64,000 nt of DNA from Hyphomicrobiales bacterium (GTDB lineage: Bacteria; Pseudomonadota; Alphaproteobacteria; Rhizobiales; Rhizobiaceae). The notes under the pieces are model-generated. The model was not told the DNA's origin. It saw only the letters and a list, made by a program, of their open reading frames with translations, and did not search any database. Both the position numbers and the translations under genes were made by a program. Positions 8,150 through 15,704 of the stretch are shown here, piece after piece. The stretch is from assembly GCA_900469615.1 (NCBI GenBank), contig UBYA01000014.1, positions 1 to 64,000 of the forward strand, read 5' to 3'. Numbering within the stretch: the stretch's first letter is position 1; each line of letters opens with the position of its first letter.

Positions 8150-9031
8150 ATGGAAGAAGAAGCGGGAAGCCGCAGCGTGGAGCTGGATATCCATGGCGTG
8201 AAGCACATATTCGATGTCGACGATCCGGTTCTGCCGGCCTGGATCGACGAGAAGGCCCTCACCTCCGGCAGCTATCCCTATAAGAAGAAGCTCAAGGAAA
8301 ACGACTATCAGGATGAGCTGAAGGCGCTGCAGATCGAACTCATCAAGGTGCAGTTCTGGTTGCAGGCGACGGGCAAGCGGGTGATGGCGCTGTTCGAAGG
8401 GCGCGACGCCGCCGGCAAGGGCGGCTCGATTGCCGCGACGTCGGCCCATATGAACCCTCGCCTGGCCCGGGTCGTCGCGCTGACCAAGCCGACGGACCGC
8501 GAAGCCGGGCAATGGTATTTCCAGCGCTACGTCGCCCAGTTTCCGACGGCGGGCGAATTCGTGCTGTTCGACCGCTCATGGTACAACCGCGCCGGCGTAG
8601 AGCCGGTCATGGGCTTCTGCACGCCGAAGCAATACGAACAGTTCCTGAAGCAGGCGCCGCAGATGGAAAAGCTGATCGTCCAGGACGGCATCCACTTCTT
8701 CAAATTCTACCTCGATATCGGCCGGGAGATGCAGCTGAAGCGTTTCCATGACCGGCGGCACGATCCCCGCGCCGTCTGGAAACTTTCCTCCATGGATATC
8801 GCCGCATTGTCGAAATGGAAGGACTACAGCGAAAAGCGCGACCGCATGCTGAAGGAGACGCATACCGATTACGCGCCCTGGACGGTCATCCGCGCCAACG
8901 ACAAGCGCCGCGCGCGTCTGAACCTGATCCGGCATATTCTGCTGACGCTCGATTACGACGGCAAGGACAAGAGGGCCATCGGCAAGATCGACGAGAAGAT
9001 CCTCGGCATGGGATCGGATATTCTCAACTAA
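8150..9031 (+). CDS. ppk2: Polyphosphate kinase 2
   Basis: PPK2-family kinase of 293 residues that moves phosphate between polyphosphate and nucleotides. Seen are Walker A FEGRDAAGKGG (about residues 83-93), the lid and substrate motif DRSWYNRAGVEPVMGF (about 140-155) and the basic LKRFHDRRHDPRAVWKLS region. The ATG at 8150 has a GAGGAG site; the longer frame from 8051 has no ribosome-binding site and lacks family similarity. It is divergent from phoR, which fits a role in phosphate storage, although no Pho box was found in front of it. Confidence 0.9.
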   Translation: MEEEAGSRSVELDIHGVKHIFDVDDPVLPAWIDEKALTSGSYPYKKKLKENDYQDELKALQIELIKVQFWLQATGKRVMALFEGRDAAGKGGSIAATSAHMNPRLARVVALTKPTDREAGQWYFQRYVAQFPTAGEFVLFDRSWYNRAGVEPVMGFCTPKQYEQFLKQAPQMEKLIVQDGIHFFKFYLDIGREMQLKRFHDRRHDPRAVWKLSSMDIAALSKWKDYSEKRDRMLKETHTDYAPWTVIRANDKRRARLNLIRHILLTLDYDGKDKRAIGKIDEKILGMGSDILN

Positions 9032-9124
9032 AGCAATTCCGGGAAAAGCGCTTGACGGCGCAGGAGTTCAGGCGGCGGCACAGCCTTTTTCGCCACTCCG
9101 TTCAGACCCGTATTCCGCCCGGGC

Positions 9125-10366
9125 TCATTGCCCGGGCAGAACGCGGATCGCATAGAGATTGACGCCGCGGGCCTTGCCGTCGACATCGCTGTTGATGATC
9201 AGGTGGCCCGAGCTGGTGGGCGCCAGGGATCGATCGAACTGGACCTGGAACAGCGCATCCGTCTTCTGGCGGCTAACCGTGAAGCGATGACGGCCGCAGC
9301 GGCCGAGCGAGCCGAAGTCGCATTCCACCGTGATCTGCGTCGGCGCGTCCGAGGTGGACTGCAATGTCAGCGCGATCGTCGAGGCCTTGCCCGACATCTG
9401 CTGCAGCACATTGACGGGGACCTCGACCGAACCGCTGCCGTCCGGGCCGCTGCTGAGCGAGGTCAGCCGCACGGCCGGCCCTTCGTTCTCCGATACGTTT
9501 TCAGCCTTCGATTGCGGGCCGGTCGTTACCTTCGGCGCATCCGTCGGCTTCAGTATCTCGACCCATTCTTCGGAGAAGCTGTTCTGCGGATCGATGGTTG
9601 CCAGCCCCGGATTGACGGGACCGCTATCGTCGTCGTCCGAGGTATCGTCATCGCCGCCATTGCCGCTGAAATCCTGCGAGTCCACATGTGCAGGCGGATT
9701 GGGCACGCTCGTATCGCGCTGGGCGGCCGACATGAACACGCCCGAGGTCTTGATCCACCATGCGCCGACACCCAGGAAGGCGAGCAGGATGCAGAAGATC
9801 AGAAGGCGCGAAAAAAACTTGCGGGGCTTGCGGCGCACGGCGGCGCGTTCCGGCTTGAAGTTCATCGAGCGCGCAGGAGCCCGAGCGTCGGACACCGGCA
9901 CATCGCTGTCGGCACCGAGATGATCGGCGGGGCCTGCCCGCATGTCGCCGAAATCGCCCGCGCCTCGCTGCGGCTCGCCCAACGCCGGTTCGACGGAAGC
10001 GGCGGCCCCCGCCGACATCGGCGGATCGCGTGTCTCCCCGCGCACGTTCACGGCCGGCTCCGGCCGTGGCGCCGCCTGCACGGCTTCCGCCCGGGATGCG
10101 GCAGGAGAAACATGCGGAGCGCCGATCTCCGGCGAAACCGGCGTCGCCTGCCCCAGCTGGGCCCGCTCCTCGGCCTCGATCTCGCGGATCGTCGCTTCCA
10201 GCCGCTGACGCTGGGCGGCGATGACCTCGCTATCGGTAATGTCCTGCTTGCGGAGGCCGGCTTCAAGCGCCTGCCGTGCCGATTGATAGATGCGAGCCCG
10301 GATTTCCGGATTGGCGCGATCGGACCGATCCAACGCGCTTCTGATAGCCGTTTCTAACCCGCTCAC
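9125..10366 (-). CDS. Single-span membrane protein of unknown function
   Basis: Protein of 413 residues that I do not recognise as a named family. The N-terminal third is charged and helical (about 1-75), followed by a low-complexity Ala/Pro/Glu-rich linker. A basic stretch then precedes one membrane helix (LLIFCILLAFLGVGAWW, about 195). After an acidic linker rich in Asp (about 235-250) comes a C-terminal domain of about 120 residues with alternating hydrophobic pattern and a Cys pair (ECDFGSLGRCGRH), probably periplasmic. The GTG at 10364-10366 is chosen for its AAGGA site; the frame extends 23 codons upstream without one. Confidence 0.65.
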   Translation of the reverse strand: MSGLETAIRSALDRSDRANPEIRARIYQSARQALEAGLRKQDITDSEVIAAQRQRLEATIREIEAEERAQLGQATPVSPEIGAPHVSPAASRAEAVQAAPRPEPAVNVRGETRDPPMSAGAAASVEPALGEPQRGAGDFGDMRAGPADHLGADSDVPVSDARAPARSMNFKPERAAVRRKPRKFFSRLLIFCILLAFLGVGAWWIKTSGVFMSAAQRDTSVPNPPAHVDSQDFSGNGGDDDTSDDDDSGPVNPGLATIDPQNSFSEEWVEILKPTDAPKVTTGPQSKAENVSENEGPAVRLTSLSSGPDGSGSVEVPVNVLQQMSGKASTIALTLQSTSDAPTQITVECDFGSLGRCGRHRFTVSRQKTDALFQVQFDRSLAPTSSGHLIINSDVDGKARGVNLYAIRVLPGQ

Positions 10367-10540
10367 ATCAGATCCTTTATTCTCACTCGCATCATGCTCG
10401 CGTACTCTATCGACAGGACAGCTCTGTTTTATCAATCGTTAACCGGATTCGGTAGCGCCCAGTTTCGCAATACGCAAGCCTCCGGCAAGTGTTGCGGGCA
10501 CTCGGGCGGGGATAAACGACAAAGACGACGCAAATGGGGT

Positions 10541-10655
<115 letters not shown>

Positions 10656-10729
10656 TGGATTCTACCCCTGCCCATGGCTACCGCCTGCGTCTTCCGGTAC
10701 TTCCCCTCTTCACGGACATCTGCTATCCA

Positions 10730-10755
10730 TTTTGACGTTTTCGTAAACGTCAAAA
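10730..10755. promoter_or_regulatory. Perfect palindromic hairpin before the nitronate monooxygenase start
   Basis: TTTTGACGTTT and AAACGTCAAAA form a perfect 11-bp inverted repeat around a TCGT loop. The repeat ends at the AAAAGGG ribosome-binding site of the next gene. It may be an operator for a dimeric regulator or an RNA hairpin controlling translation. Its TTGACGT/ACGTCAA half sites recur, with different spacing, ahead of fadD. Confidence 0.5.
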
Positions 10756-10767
10756 GGGATGATGTTC

Positions 10768-11727
10768 ATGGCCCTCCCCCCCATCCTGACCGAGCGCCTG
10801 TGGCTGCCCGTCGTGGCTTCGCCGCTTTTCATCATCTCGCATCCCGCGCTGACGCTGGCCCAATGCAAAGCCGGCGTGGTCGGCTCCTTCCCCGCGCTGA
10901 ACGCACGCCCGGAAAGCCAGCTCGACGAATGGCTGGCGATGATTACCGAAGACCTCGCCGCATACAATACCGCAAATCCCGAGCGGCCGGCGGCTCCGTT
11001 TGCGGTCAATCAGATCGTCCATACGTCGAACAGACGCCTGGAGCACGATCTGGCGCTATGCGTGAAATACAAGGTGCCGATCGTCATTTCCTCGCTCGGC
11101 GCGGTGCCGGAGGTGAATGCGGCCGTGCATTCCTATGGCGGCATCGTGCTGCACGACATCATCAACAACCGCCATGCCAACTCGGCGATCCGCAAGGGTG
11201 CCGACGGCCTTATCGCTGTGGCTGCGGGCGCCGGAGGCCATGCCGGCCAGCTGTCGCCCTTCGCCCTCATCCAGGAAATCCGCGAATGGTTCGACGGACC
11301 GCTGCTGCTTGCCGGCGCCATCGCCACCGGCGGCGCTATTTTGGCGGCGCAGGCGGCCGGCGCCGACCTCGCCTATATCGGCTCGCCCTTCATCGCGACA
11401 CAGGAAGCCCGCGCGGCGGATGCCTACAAACAGGCGATCGTCGAGGGGTCCGCTGCCGATATCGTCTATTCCAACTATTTCACCGGCGTCCACGGGAACT
11501 ATCTCAAGCCCTCGATCCGCGCCGCCGGTCTCGATCCGGACAAGCTACCCGAAGCGGACCCCTCCAAGATGGATTTCGAGGCCGCCACGACAGGCGTGAA
11601 AGCCTGGAAGGATATATGGGGCTCCGGCCAAGGCATCGGCGCCGTCAAGTCCATCCAGCCCGTCGCCGCGCTCGTCGACAGGCTGGAGGCCGAATACAGG
11701 CAGGCTCGCGCCCGGCTGGCGCTCTGA
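10768..11727 (+). CDS. Nitronate monooxygenase (2-nitropropane dioxygenase family)
   Basis: FMN-dependent TIM-barrel enzyme of 319 residues that oxidises alkyl nitronates. Seen are the N-terminal PVVASPLFI strand, the flavin phosphate region VAAGAGGHAG (about 152-161) with the family's active-site His, and LLAGAIATGGAILAAQAAGADLAYIGSPF (split across about 188-216). Three ATG codons lie at 10759, 10762 and 10768; the last is chosen because MALPPIL matches family N termini and the AAAAGGG site is then at 9 bases. A perfect hairpin precedes it. Confidence 0.85.
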   Translation: MALPPILTERLWLPVVASPLFIISHPALTLAQCKAGVVGSFPALNARPESQLDEWLAMITEDLAAYNTANPERPAAPFAVNQIVHTSNRRLEHDLALCVKYKVPIVISSLGAVPEVNAAVHSYGGIVLHDIINNRHANSAIRKGADGLIAVAAGAGGHAGQLSPFALIQEIREWFDGPLLLAGAIATGGAILAAQAAGADLAYIGSPFIATQEARAADAYKQAIVEGSAADIVYSNYFTGVHGNYLKPSIRAAGLDPDKLPEADPSKMDFEAATTGVKAWKDIWGSGQGIGAVKSIQPVAALVDRLEAEYRQARARLAL

Positions 11728-11865
11728 GCGCCGCTGAAAAACAGCTCTTTGTTCACAGGCTTCCCGCTTTTTTGCCGATTGGCGATTTGAGTGCTTGAAA
11801 TCTGACCGCATAGACTGTATCAGCGCCATGCAAATCGCGGGGCCGAACCGAACGCCCTGCAGAAT

Positions 11866-11941
11866 GCCGCTTTAGCTCAGTTGGTAGAGCACATCATTCG
11901 TAATGATGGGGTCACGTGTTCGAGTCACGTAAGCGGCACCA
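11866..11941 (+). tRNA. tRNA-Thr (anticodon CGT)
   Basis: Complete cloverleaf of 76 bases including encoded CCA. The acceptor stem pairs GCCGCTT with AAGCGGC. The D arm is AGCTCAGTTGGTAGAGC. The anticodon stem CATCA/TGATG encloses TTCGTAA (anticodon CGT, reading ACG), and the T arm contains GTTCGAGTC. No integration scar or duplicated 3' end is seen downstream. Confidence 0.95.
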
Positions 11942-12136
11942 TTCTTTCCAATAAGCCGCCCGAAAACACGATATATCGGCCGATATCCGGCTTGCCGATC
12001 CCGTGGCCCCATGGCGCATCGATCGGCTCCTGCTCCAGCCCTTGATAAATCGACAGGTCCGGGTTCCTCTGATTGGCCCCGCGTCCGGGACCTTGCCGGG
12101 TAACGCGCGCGGGGCGCTTTCTTGCACGAGCTTGAG

Positions 12137-12161
12137 GGAACCAATATCGGCGAAGGCCGTT
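12137..12161 (+). promoter_or_regulatory. EcfG-type general stress promoter
   Basis: GGAAC at 12137-12141 and CGTT at 12158-12161 are separated by exactly 16 bases, the consensus for the alphaproteobacterial general stress sigma factor EcfG/RpoE2. Transcription would begin about 7 bases later, leaving a leader of about 33 bases before the gene at 12201. Confidence 0.8.
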
Positions 12162-12200
12162 CCTAAGAGGCAAACTCGTATTATCCGTTAGGGGAAAATC

Positions 12201-12497
12201 ATGGCCGACGTCTCGGTGGACAAGGATATCAACGCTCAGCTCGAAGAACTGCGCAATCAGATCAGCAAGCTTTCGGCGGATCTGGGAAAAAGGCTCGACG
12301 CAGCATCGAGCCGTGCCGACGAAGCCATTTCTTCGGCCAAGACGACCGTATCCGACATTGCCGATCAGGCACGATATGAAGGGCGAAACGTCGTTCAGGC
12401 CGCGCGGGACAATCCGACCGCGACCAGCTCCATACTGCTGGGAACCGCGCTGCTCGGCTTCTTTGCCGGGCTGGTGGTCGGCAAGCTGTCGGACTAA
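12201..12497 (+). CDS. DUF883 (ElaB/YqjD-like) membrane-anchored stress protein
   Basis: Protein of 98 residues with the architecture of the ElaB/YqjD/DUF883 family. A charged amphipathic helix (about 1-65, many Asp, Lys, Ala) is likely to form a coiled coil. After a Asn-Pro hinge comes one C-terminal membrane helix (SSILLGTALLGFFAGLVVG, about 75-93). In enterobacteria such proteins attach to the inner membrane and some bind ribosomes in stationary phase. The EcfG-type promoter ahead of it fits a stress role. A terminator hairpin follows. Confidence 0.75.
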   Translation: MADVSVDKDINAQLEELRNQISKLSADLGKRLDAASSRADEAISSAKTTVSDIADQARYEGRNVVQAARDNPTATSSILLGTALLGFFAGLVVGKLSD

Positions 12498-12559
12498 CCA
12501 TCGACCTTCGCGACAACTTCATGTCAGGCACGGCTTCATGTCAGACATGGCGAATCCAG

Positions 12560-12586
12560 GACGCCGGCCATGCGCCGGCGTCTTTG
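12560..12586 (+). terminator. Terminator after the DUF883 gene
   Basis: Stem GACGCCGGC/GCCGGCGTC with loop CATGC, followed by TTT. It ends the short transcript of the gene at 12201-12497. Confidence 0.7.
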
Positions 12587-12722
12587 TTGATTGTGCCCGC
12601 CCCTGCTACCTGCGAGAGAAATCGGCTCAATAATTATTTTCCAGGCGGCGAAACATTTCTCCCGCTCAGGCATTTTACTTACGTTGATAAAAACAACATA
12701 ATCAATATATTAGGAGAAACCT

Positions 12723-13124
12723 ATGCGCCGTTTACTTCTCGCCCTGGCTGCAACTGCTGCGCTTGCAACGGCCGCAAGCGCTCAAACCGCCACCGCCACG
12801 ACGACCATAGCCGATATGTTCCTGACGGCGAAGCCGACCGACATCCTGAGCTACAATCTCATCGGCCTGAACATTCAAAACGGCGACAAGGAGAATATCG
12901 GGGAGATTAAGGATCTGATTATCTCCAACGGCCAACTGGCCGGCTACATCGTTTCCGTCGGCGGCTTCCTTGGCATGGGCGAACGATATGTGATCGTTTC
13001 GCCGGCTTCGGTGAAAGTCACTTACAGTGAAGCGGACAAGAAGTGGACCGCAACGATGACCGCCACGAAAGACGAGCTCAAGACGGCACCCGAGTTCAAG
13101 TACGAAGGCCGATGGGCAAAATAA
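12723..13124 (+). CDS. Secreted PRC-barrel domain protein
   Basis: Protein of 133 residues with a clear Sec signal peptide (about 1-20, ending A-S-A). A PRC-barrel fold spans about 35-105: LIGLNIQNGDKENIGEIKDLII followed by the Gly-rich turn VGGFLGMGERYVIV. Rhizobial genomes carry several such small periplasmic PRC-barrel proteins; their role is not established. It has a good AGGAGA ribosome-binding site and an AT-rich upstream segment, but no EcfG-type motif. The cytoplasmic PRC-barrel protein at 22335-22724 is a distant relative in the same window. Confidence 0.8.
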   Translation: MRRLLLALAATAALATAASAQTATATTTIADMFLTAKPTDILSYNLIGLNIQNGDKENIGEIKDLIISNGQLAGYIVSVGGFLGMGERYVIVSPASVKVTYSEADKKWTATMTATKDELKTAPEFKYEGRWAK

Positions 13125-13150
13125 CGCGGTAGCCTGCGGTTGAAACTGCC

Positions 13151-13177
13151 TCGGGGTGCCGACATGCGGCACCCCGA
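13151..13177. terminator. Hairpin downstream of the PRC-barrel gene
   Basis: An 11-bp stem TCGGGGTGCCG/CGGCACCCCGA with a 5-base loop lies 26 bases after the stop codon. It lacks a T run, so it may be a Rho-assisted or mRNA-stabilising 3' end rather than a strong intrinsic terminator. Confidence 0.5.
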
Positions 13178-13328
13178 ACTCGATAGAGGCCGCCGCACGC
13201 ATGCGCATGCGGCGCGCTCGACATTCGGCCTTCACGCGTGATCCGTTGAATGCACGCGATAAATACAACCAAAGATTCAGATTTCGATGGTTTTGTGCAT
13301 CTCAGAATAACATTCGGGGGGATGCACC

Positions 13329-14207
13329 ATGAAGATTGCCGTTGGGGTGGCGACATGCGGGCGCAAGGCGATCCTGGCCTCCATGATCGACAGGCTGGCC
13401 AGACAGGCGCGCAAGCCGGATCATCTTTTCCTCTGCCCGGCCAAGGCCGACGATATCGATATGGCGCGCTTGAACGCGGCGCCGTTTCCTGTGACCGTGG
13501 TCTCCTCGCCGCAGGGAAGCTGCCCGCAGCGCAACGCGATCATCGATGCGGCCGCCGGCATGGACGTGCTGGTCTTCTTTGACGACGACTTCTTTCCGAC
13601 GGCAAATTATCTTGCCGAGACCGAAGCGCTGTTCGAAGCCGACGAAGAGATTGTCGTCGCGACAGGCGAGGTCATCCGCGACGGCATTCTCGGGCCTGGC
13701 CTGAGCGTGGAAGAAGCGGACGAGGCGCTGGCCGCCGATGCCGGCGCCGATCCCGCCGCAATCATCGAAGCGGCCCACAACGCCTATGGCTGCAACATGA
13801 TTTTCCGCCTGCGGCCGATGCTGGCCAACCGCATCTATTTCGACGAGGATCTGCCGCTCTACGCCTGGCAGGAGGATGTCGACCTGTGCCGGCGGCTGCG
13901 CCCCTATGGCAAGCTCGTCAAGTTCAATCGCCTGCGCGGCGTCCATCTGGGCGTCAAGACCGGCCGCACATCGGGCCTGCGCCTGGGATACTCACAGGTG
14001 GCCAATCCGCTCTATCTCGTCAGGAAGCGCTCCGTTTCGCTGAAATGGGCGCTCAAGCTGATGGGCGGCAACATCGCCTCGAACCTCGTCGGCTCGGTCA
14101 AGCCGCCGCCCTATATAGACCGGCGTGGCCGTCTGCAGGGCAACCTGCTTGCGGTGGGACATCTGCTGAGCGGATCGCTCGATCCGAAATACATCAACCG
14201 GATGTGA
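13329..14207 (+). CDS. Family 2 glycosyltransferase
   Basis: GT-A-fold glycosyltransferase of 292 residues. The N-terminal strand KIAVGVATCGR is typical of GT2 enzymes. The metal-binding DxD is in FFDDDFFP (Asp85-87) and the catalytic-loop ED pair is in YAWQEDVDLCRRL (about 182-183). No membrane helix is obvious, so it is probably cytoplasmic or peripheral and adds a sugar to a surface polysaccharide or lipid. Donor and acceptor cannot be told from the sequence, and no other polysaccharide genes flank it. The GGGGG stretch before the ATG could serve as ribosome-binding site. Confidence 0.8.
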   Translation: MKIAVGVATCGRKAILASMIDRLARQARKPDHLFLCPAKADDIDMARLNAAPFPVTVVSSPQGSCPQRNAIIDAAAGMDVLVFFDDDFFPTANYLAETEALFEADEEIVVATGEVIRDGILGPGLSVEEADEALAADAGADPAAIIEAAHNAYGCNMIFRLRPMLANRIYFDEDLPLYAWQEDVDLCRRLRPYGKLVKFNRLRGVHLGVKTGRTSGLRLGYSQVANPLYLVRKRSVSLKWALKLMGGNIASNLVGSVKPPPYIDRRGRLQGNLLAVGHLLSGSLDPKYINRM

Positions 14208-14364
14208 AGCCGGCCAATCTTGCTGGGTTTTGGCGAGCGGCCGATAAATCGGACGCTCGGCGTTCGGTTCGCCGCATTCCGTGATAATGGTGGAAGCCGG
14301 CCGCGCGACCGGCGCGCACCCGTCGTTTTTCATCCATCTTGTCTATCGTTTCAAGGATACTCTC

Positions 14365-14664
14365 ATGATTCACGTTCTCGCCATCCTCACAGCCCTGCCC
14401 GGCAAGCGCGCCGAAGTGCTCGAAGCCTTCCAGGCGAATGTTCCGGCCGTTCATGCCGAGGACGGCTGCATCGAATATACCGCCGTCGTCGATGTCGATG
14501 GCGCCGATCCGGCCTTTGGGCCAGACACGTTCGTCGTGGTCGAGAAATGGGAAAGCATGGAAGCGTTGAAGGCTCACGCGGCGTCCGCGCATATGGCCGC
14601 CTATGGCAAGAAGGTGGAGCATCTGATGGCGGATCGTGCCGTTCACGTCCTCAAGCCGGCATGA
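14365..14664 (+). CDS. ABM-domain (YgiN-like) monooxygenase
   Basis: Small protein of 99 residues with the antibiotic-biosynthesis-monooxygenase dimeric ferredoxin-like fold. Seen are MIHVLAILTALPGKRAEVLEAF, E-D-G-C-I-E-Y (about 31-37) and VVEKWESMEALKAHAASAHM (split around residue 60-80). E. coli YgiN is a quinol monooxygenase; the substrate here is unknown. The start at 14365 has an AAGGA site; a longer frame from 14281 has none. A terminator follows. Confidence 0.8.
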   Translation: MIHVLAILTALPGKRAEVLEAFQANVPAVHAEDGCIEYTAVVDVDGADPAFGPDTFVVVEKWESMEALKAHAASAHMAAYGKKVEHLMADRAVHVLKPA

Positions 14665-14690
14665 GCTGAGTGCATCAGGCTTTCGGGAAG

Positions 14691-14712
14691 CGGCGCCGTG
14701 AGGCGCCGTTTT
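14691..14712 (+). terminator. Terminator after the ABM-domain gene
   Basis: Stem CGGCGCC/GGCGCCG with loop GTGA, followed by TTTT. It also lies just beyond the convergent gene ending at 14730. Confidence 0.75.
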
Positions 14713-14729
14713 GCTATCGGCCGATATGG

Positions 14730-15116
14730 TCAGTTGTGCGAGAAATGCGGCTGGCTGCGATATCTCCAATGCCCGCCGCCGTGCCATCCATGGTGCCAGC
14801 CGTGGTATCCGCCGCCATAGTACCTGCGCCCGCCATACCAGCCGTGATGATAGTGGCGATATCCGCCGAAGCCGCCGATCCAGCCGAAGGAATAGTAGGG
14901 TTGGTAGTAGCCATAATAGGGGGCGTAATAGCCGTAATATGGGCGATAATAGCCGTAGTATGGCCGATAATAATGGTGGCGATAATAATGATGATAGTGA
15001 TGATGCCGATGGACGATCACGCGGTGATGATGTCCATGGTGAGGTCGCGCCTCCGCATAGGTCGCCGGCAGCGCAAGCATACCGAGCGTAATGAGCGCCG
15101 TTGCCAGAATTCTCAT
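14730..15116 (-). CDS. His/Tyr/Gly-rich secreted protein, longer paralogue
   Basis: Protein of 128 residues. A Sec signal peptide (about 1-22, ending TYAEA) is followed by a sequence made almost entirely of His, Tyr, Gly, Arg and Pro, with repeated Y-Y-G-Y-Y and P-Y-Y-G-Y units at about 50-75 and a Gly-His-Trp-rich tail ending SQPHFSHN. Signal peptide and tail are nearly identical to the 72-residue protein at 15393-15611, so the two are tandem duplicates of different repeat content. The start has a GGAGG site. An exact EcfG-type promoter lies at 15185-15210. Function unknown; metal or cell-wall binding is only a guess from composition. Confidence 0.75.
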   Translation of the reverse strand: MRILATALITLGMLALPATYAEARPHHGHHHRVIVHRHHHYHHYYRHHYYRPYYGYYRPYYGYYAPYYGYYQPYYSFGWIGGFGGYRHYHHGWYGGRRYYGGGYHGWHHGWHGGGHWRYRSQPHFSHN

Positions 15117-15184
15117 TTCCAGCCTCCTTGAACGCCGGACGCAAACGCGACTCGGATCATTCGCGTCGTCCGGACCATACGATA

Positions 15185-15210
15185 AACGCGGTTGCGCCCT
15201 CGATAGTTCC
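15185..15210 (-). promoter_or_regulatory. EcfG-type promoter of the longer His/Tyr-rich gene
   Basis: On the minus strand GGAAC (15206-15210) and CGTT (15185-15188) are 17 bases apart, within the 16-17 spacing of EcfG/RpoE2 promoters. It is about 70 bases ahead of the start codon at 15116. Confidence 0.75.
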
Positions 15211-15350
15211 GCGAGCGATGCGGGTCGTCGGACGCCTTCCCGAAATCGTTTCATCGGCCGCCCGTTCACGAGCCACCCGCCGTGCGGCTGACCGGCTCGA
15301 TCCGACGCTACCGGCACAGACGAGAAGTCCCGCCAATCGAATAGACAAAA

Positions 15351-15377
15351 AAAAACGGTGCCTGGGGCACCGTTTTT
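15351..15377. terminator. Bidirectional terminator between the His/Tyr-rich paralogues
   Basis: Arms AAAAACGGTGCC and GGCACCGTTTTT form a 12-bp stem with a 3-base loop. Runs of A on one side and T on the other make it active on both strands. It terminates the shorter paralogue (stop at 15393), so the downstream paralogue needs its own promoter. Confidence 0.85.
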
Positions 15378-15392
15378 CACGCCTGTCCGCCG

Positions 15393-15611
15393 TCAATTAT
15401 GCGAGAAATGCGGCTGGCTGTGCCAGCGATGATGGTGTGGTCCATGGCGCCAGCCATGATAATAGTGATGGTGATAGTAATGGTGGTAGTGATGATGCCT
15501 CACCACCGGGCGATGGTGATGCCAGCGGTGATGATGATCGCGTGCCTCGGCATAGGTAGCCGGTAGAGCGAGAATGCCGAGTGCGACGAGCGCCGTTGCC
15601 AGTATTTTCAT
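15393..15611 (-). CDS. His/Tyr-rich secreted protein, shorter paralogue
   Basis: Protein of 72 residues. The signal peptide (about 1-23, ending TYAEA) and the C-terminal SQPHFSHN match the neighbouring 128-residue paralogue. The middle is a run of His, Tyr and Trp without the Tyr-Gly repeats. Roughly 40 percent of the mature protein is His. The start has GGAGAC upstream. An exact EcfG-type promoter lies at 15679-15703, so expression under general stress is predicted. No family name is known to me. Confidence 0.75.
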   Translation of the reverse strand: MKILATALVALGILALPATYAEARDHHHRWHHHRPVVRHHHYHHYYHHHYYHGWRHGPHHHRWHSQPHFSHN

Positions 15612-15678
15612 TCATGGTCTCCTTGGATGCCGAACGCGCCCCCCGGCTGCGTACGCCTCGACCGACTTAACCTACCTT

Positions 15679-15703
15679 AACGCGAATATCGCGCAATGGT
15701 TCC
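15679..15703 (-). promoter_or_regulatory. EcfG-type promoter of the shorter His/Tyr-rich gene
   Basis: On the minus strand GGAAC (15699-15703) and CGTT (15679-15682) are separated by exactly 16 bases. The site sits directly after the stop codon of the LysR-type gene (15705) and about 68 bases before the start at 15611. Confidence 0.8.
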
Positions 15704-15704
15704 G

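Noticed and set aside
11872..12173. Small minus-strand frames across tRNA-Thr
   Set aside because: They read through the tRNA gene on the opposite strand and show no ribosome-binding site or family similarity.
11866..12200. Genomic island inserted at tRNA-Thr
   Set aside because: No integrase, no duplicated tRNA 3' end and no change in gene type after the tRNA.
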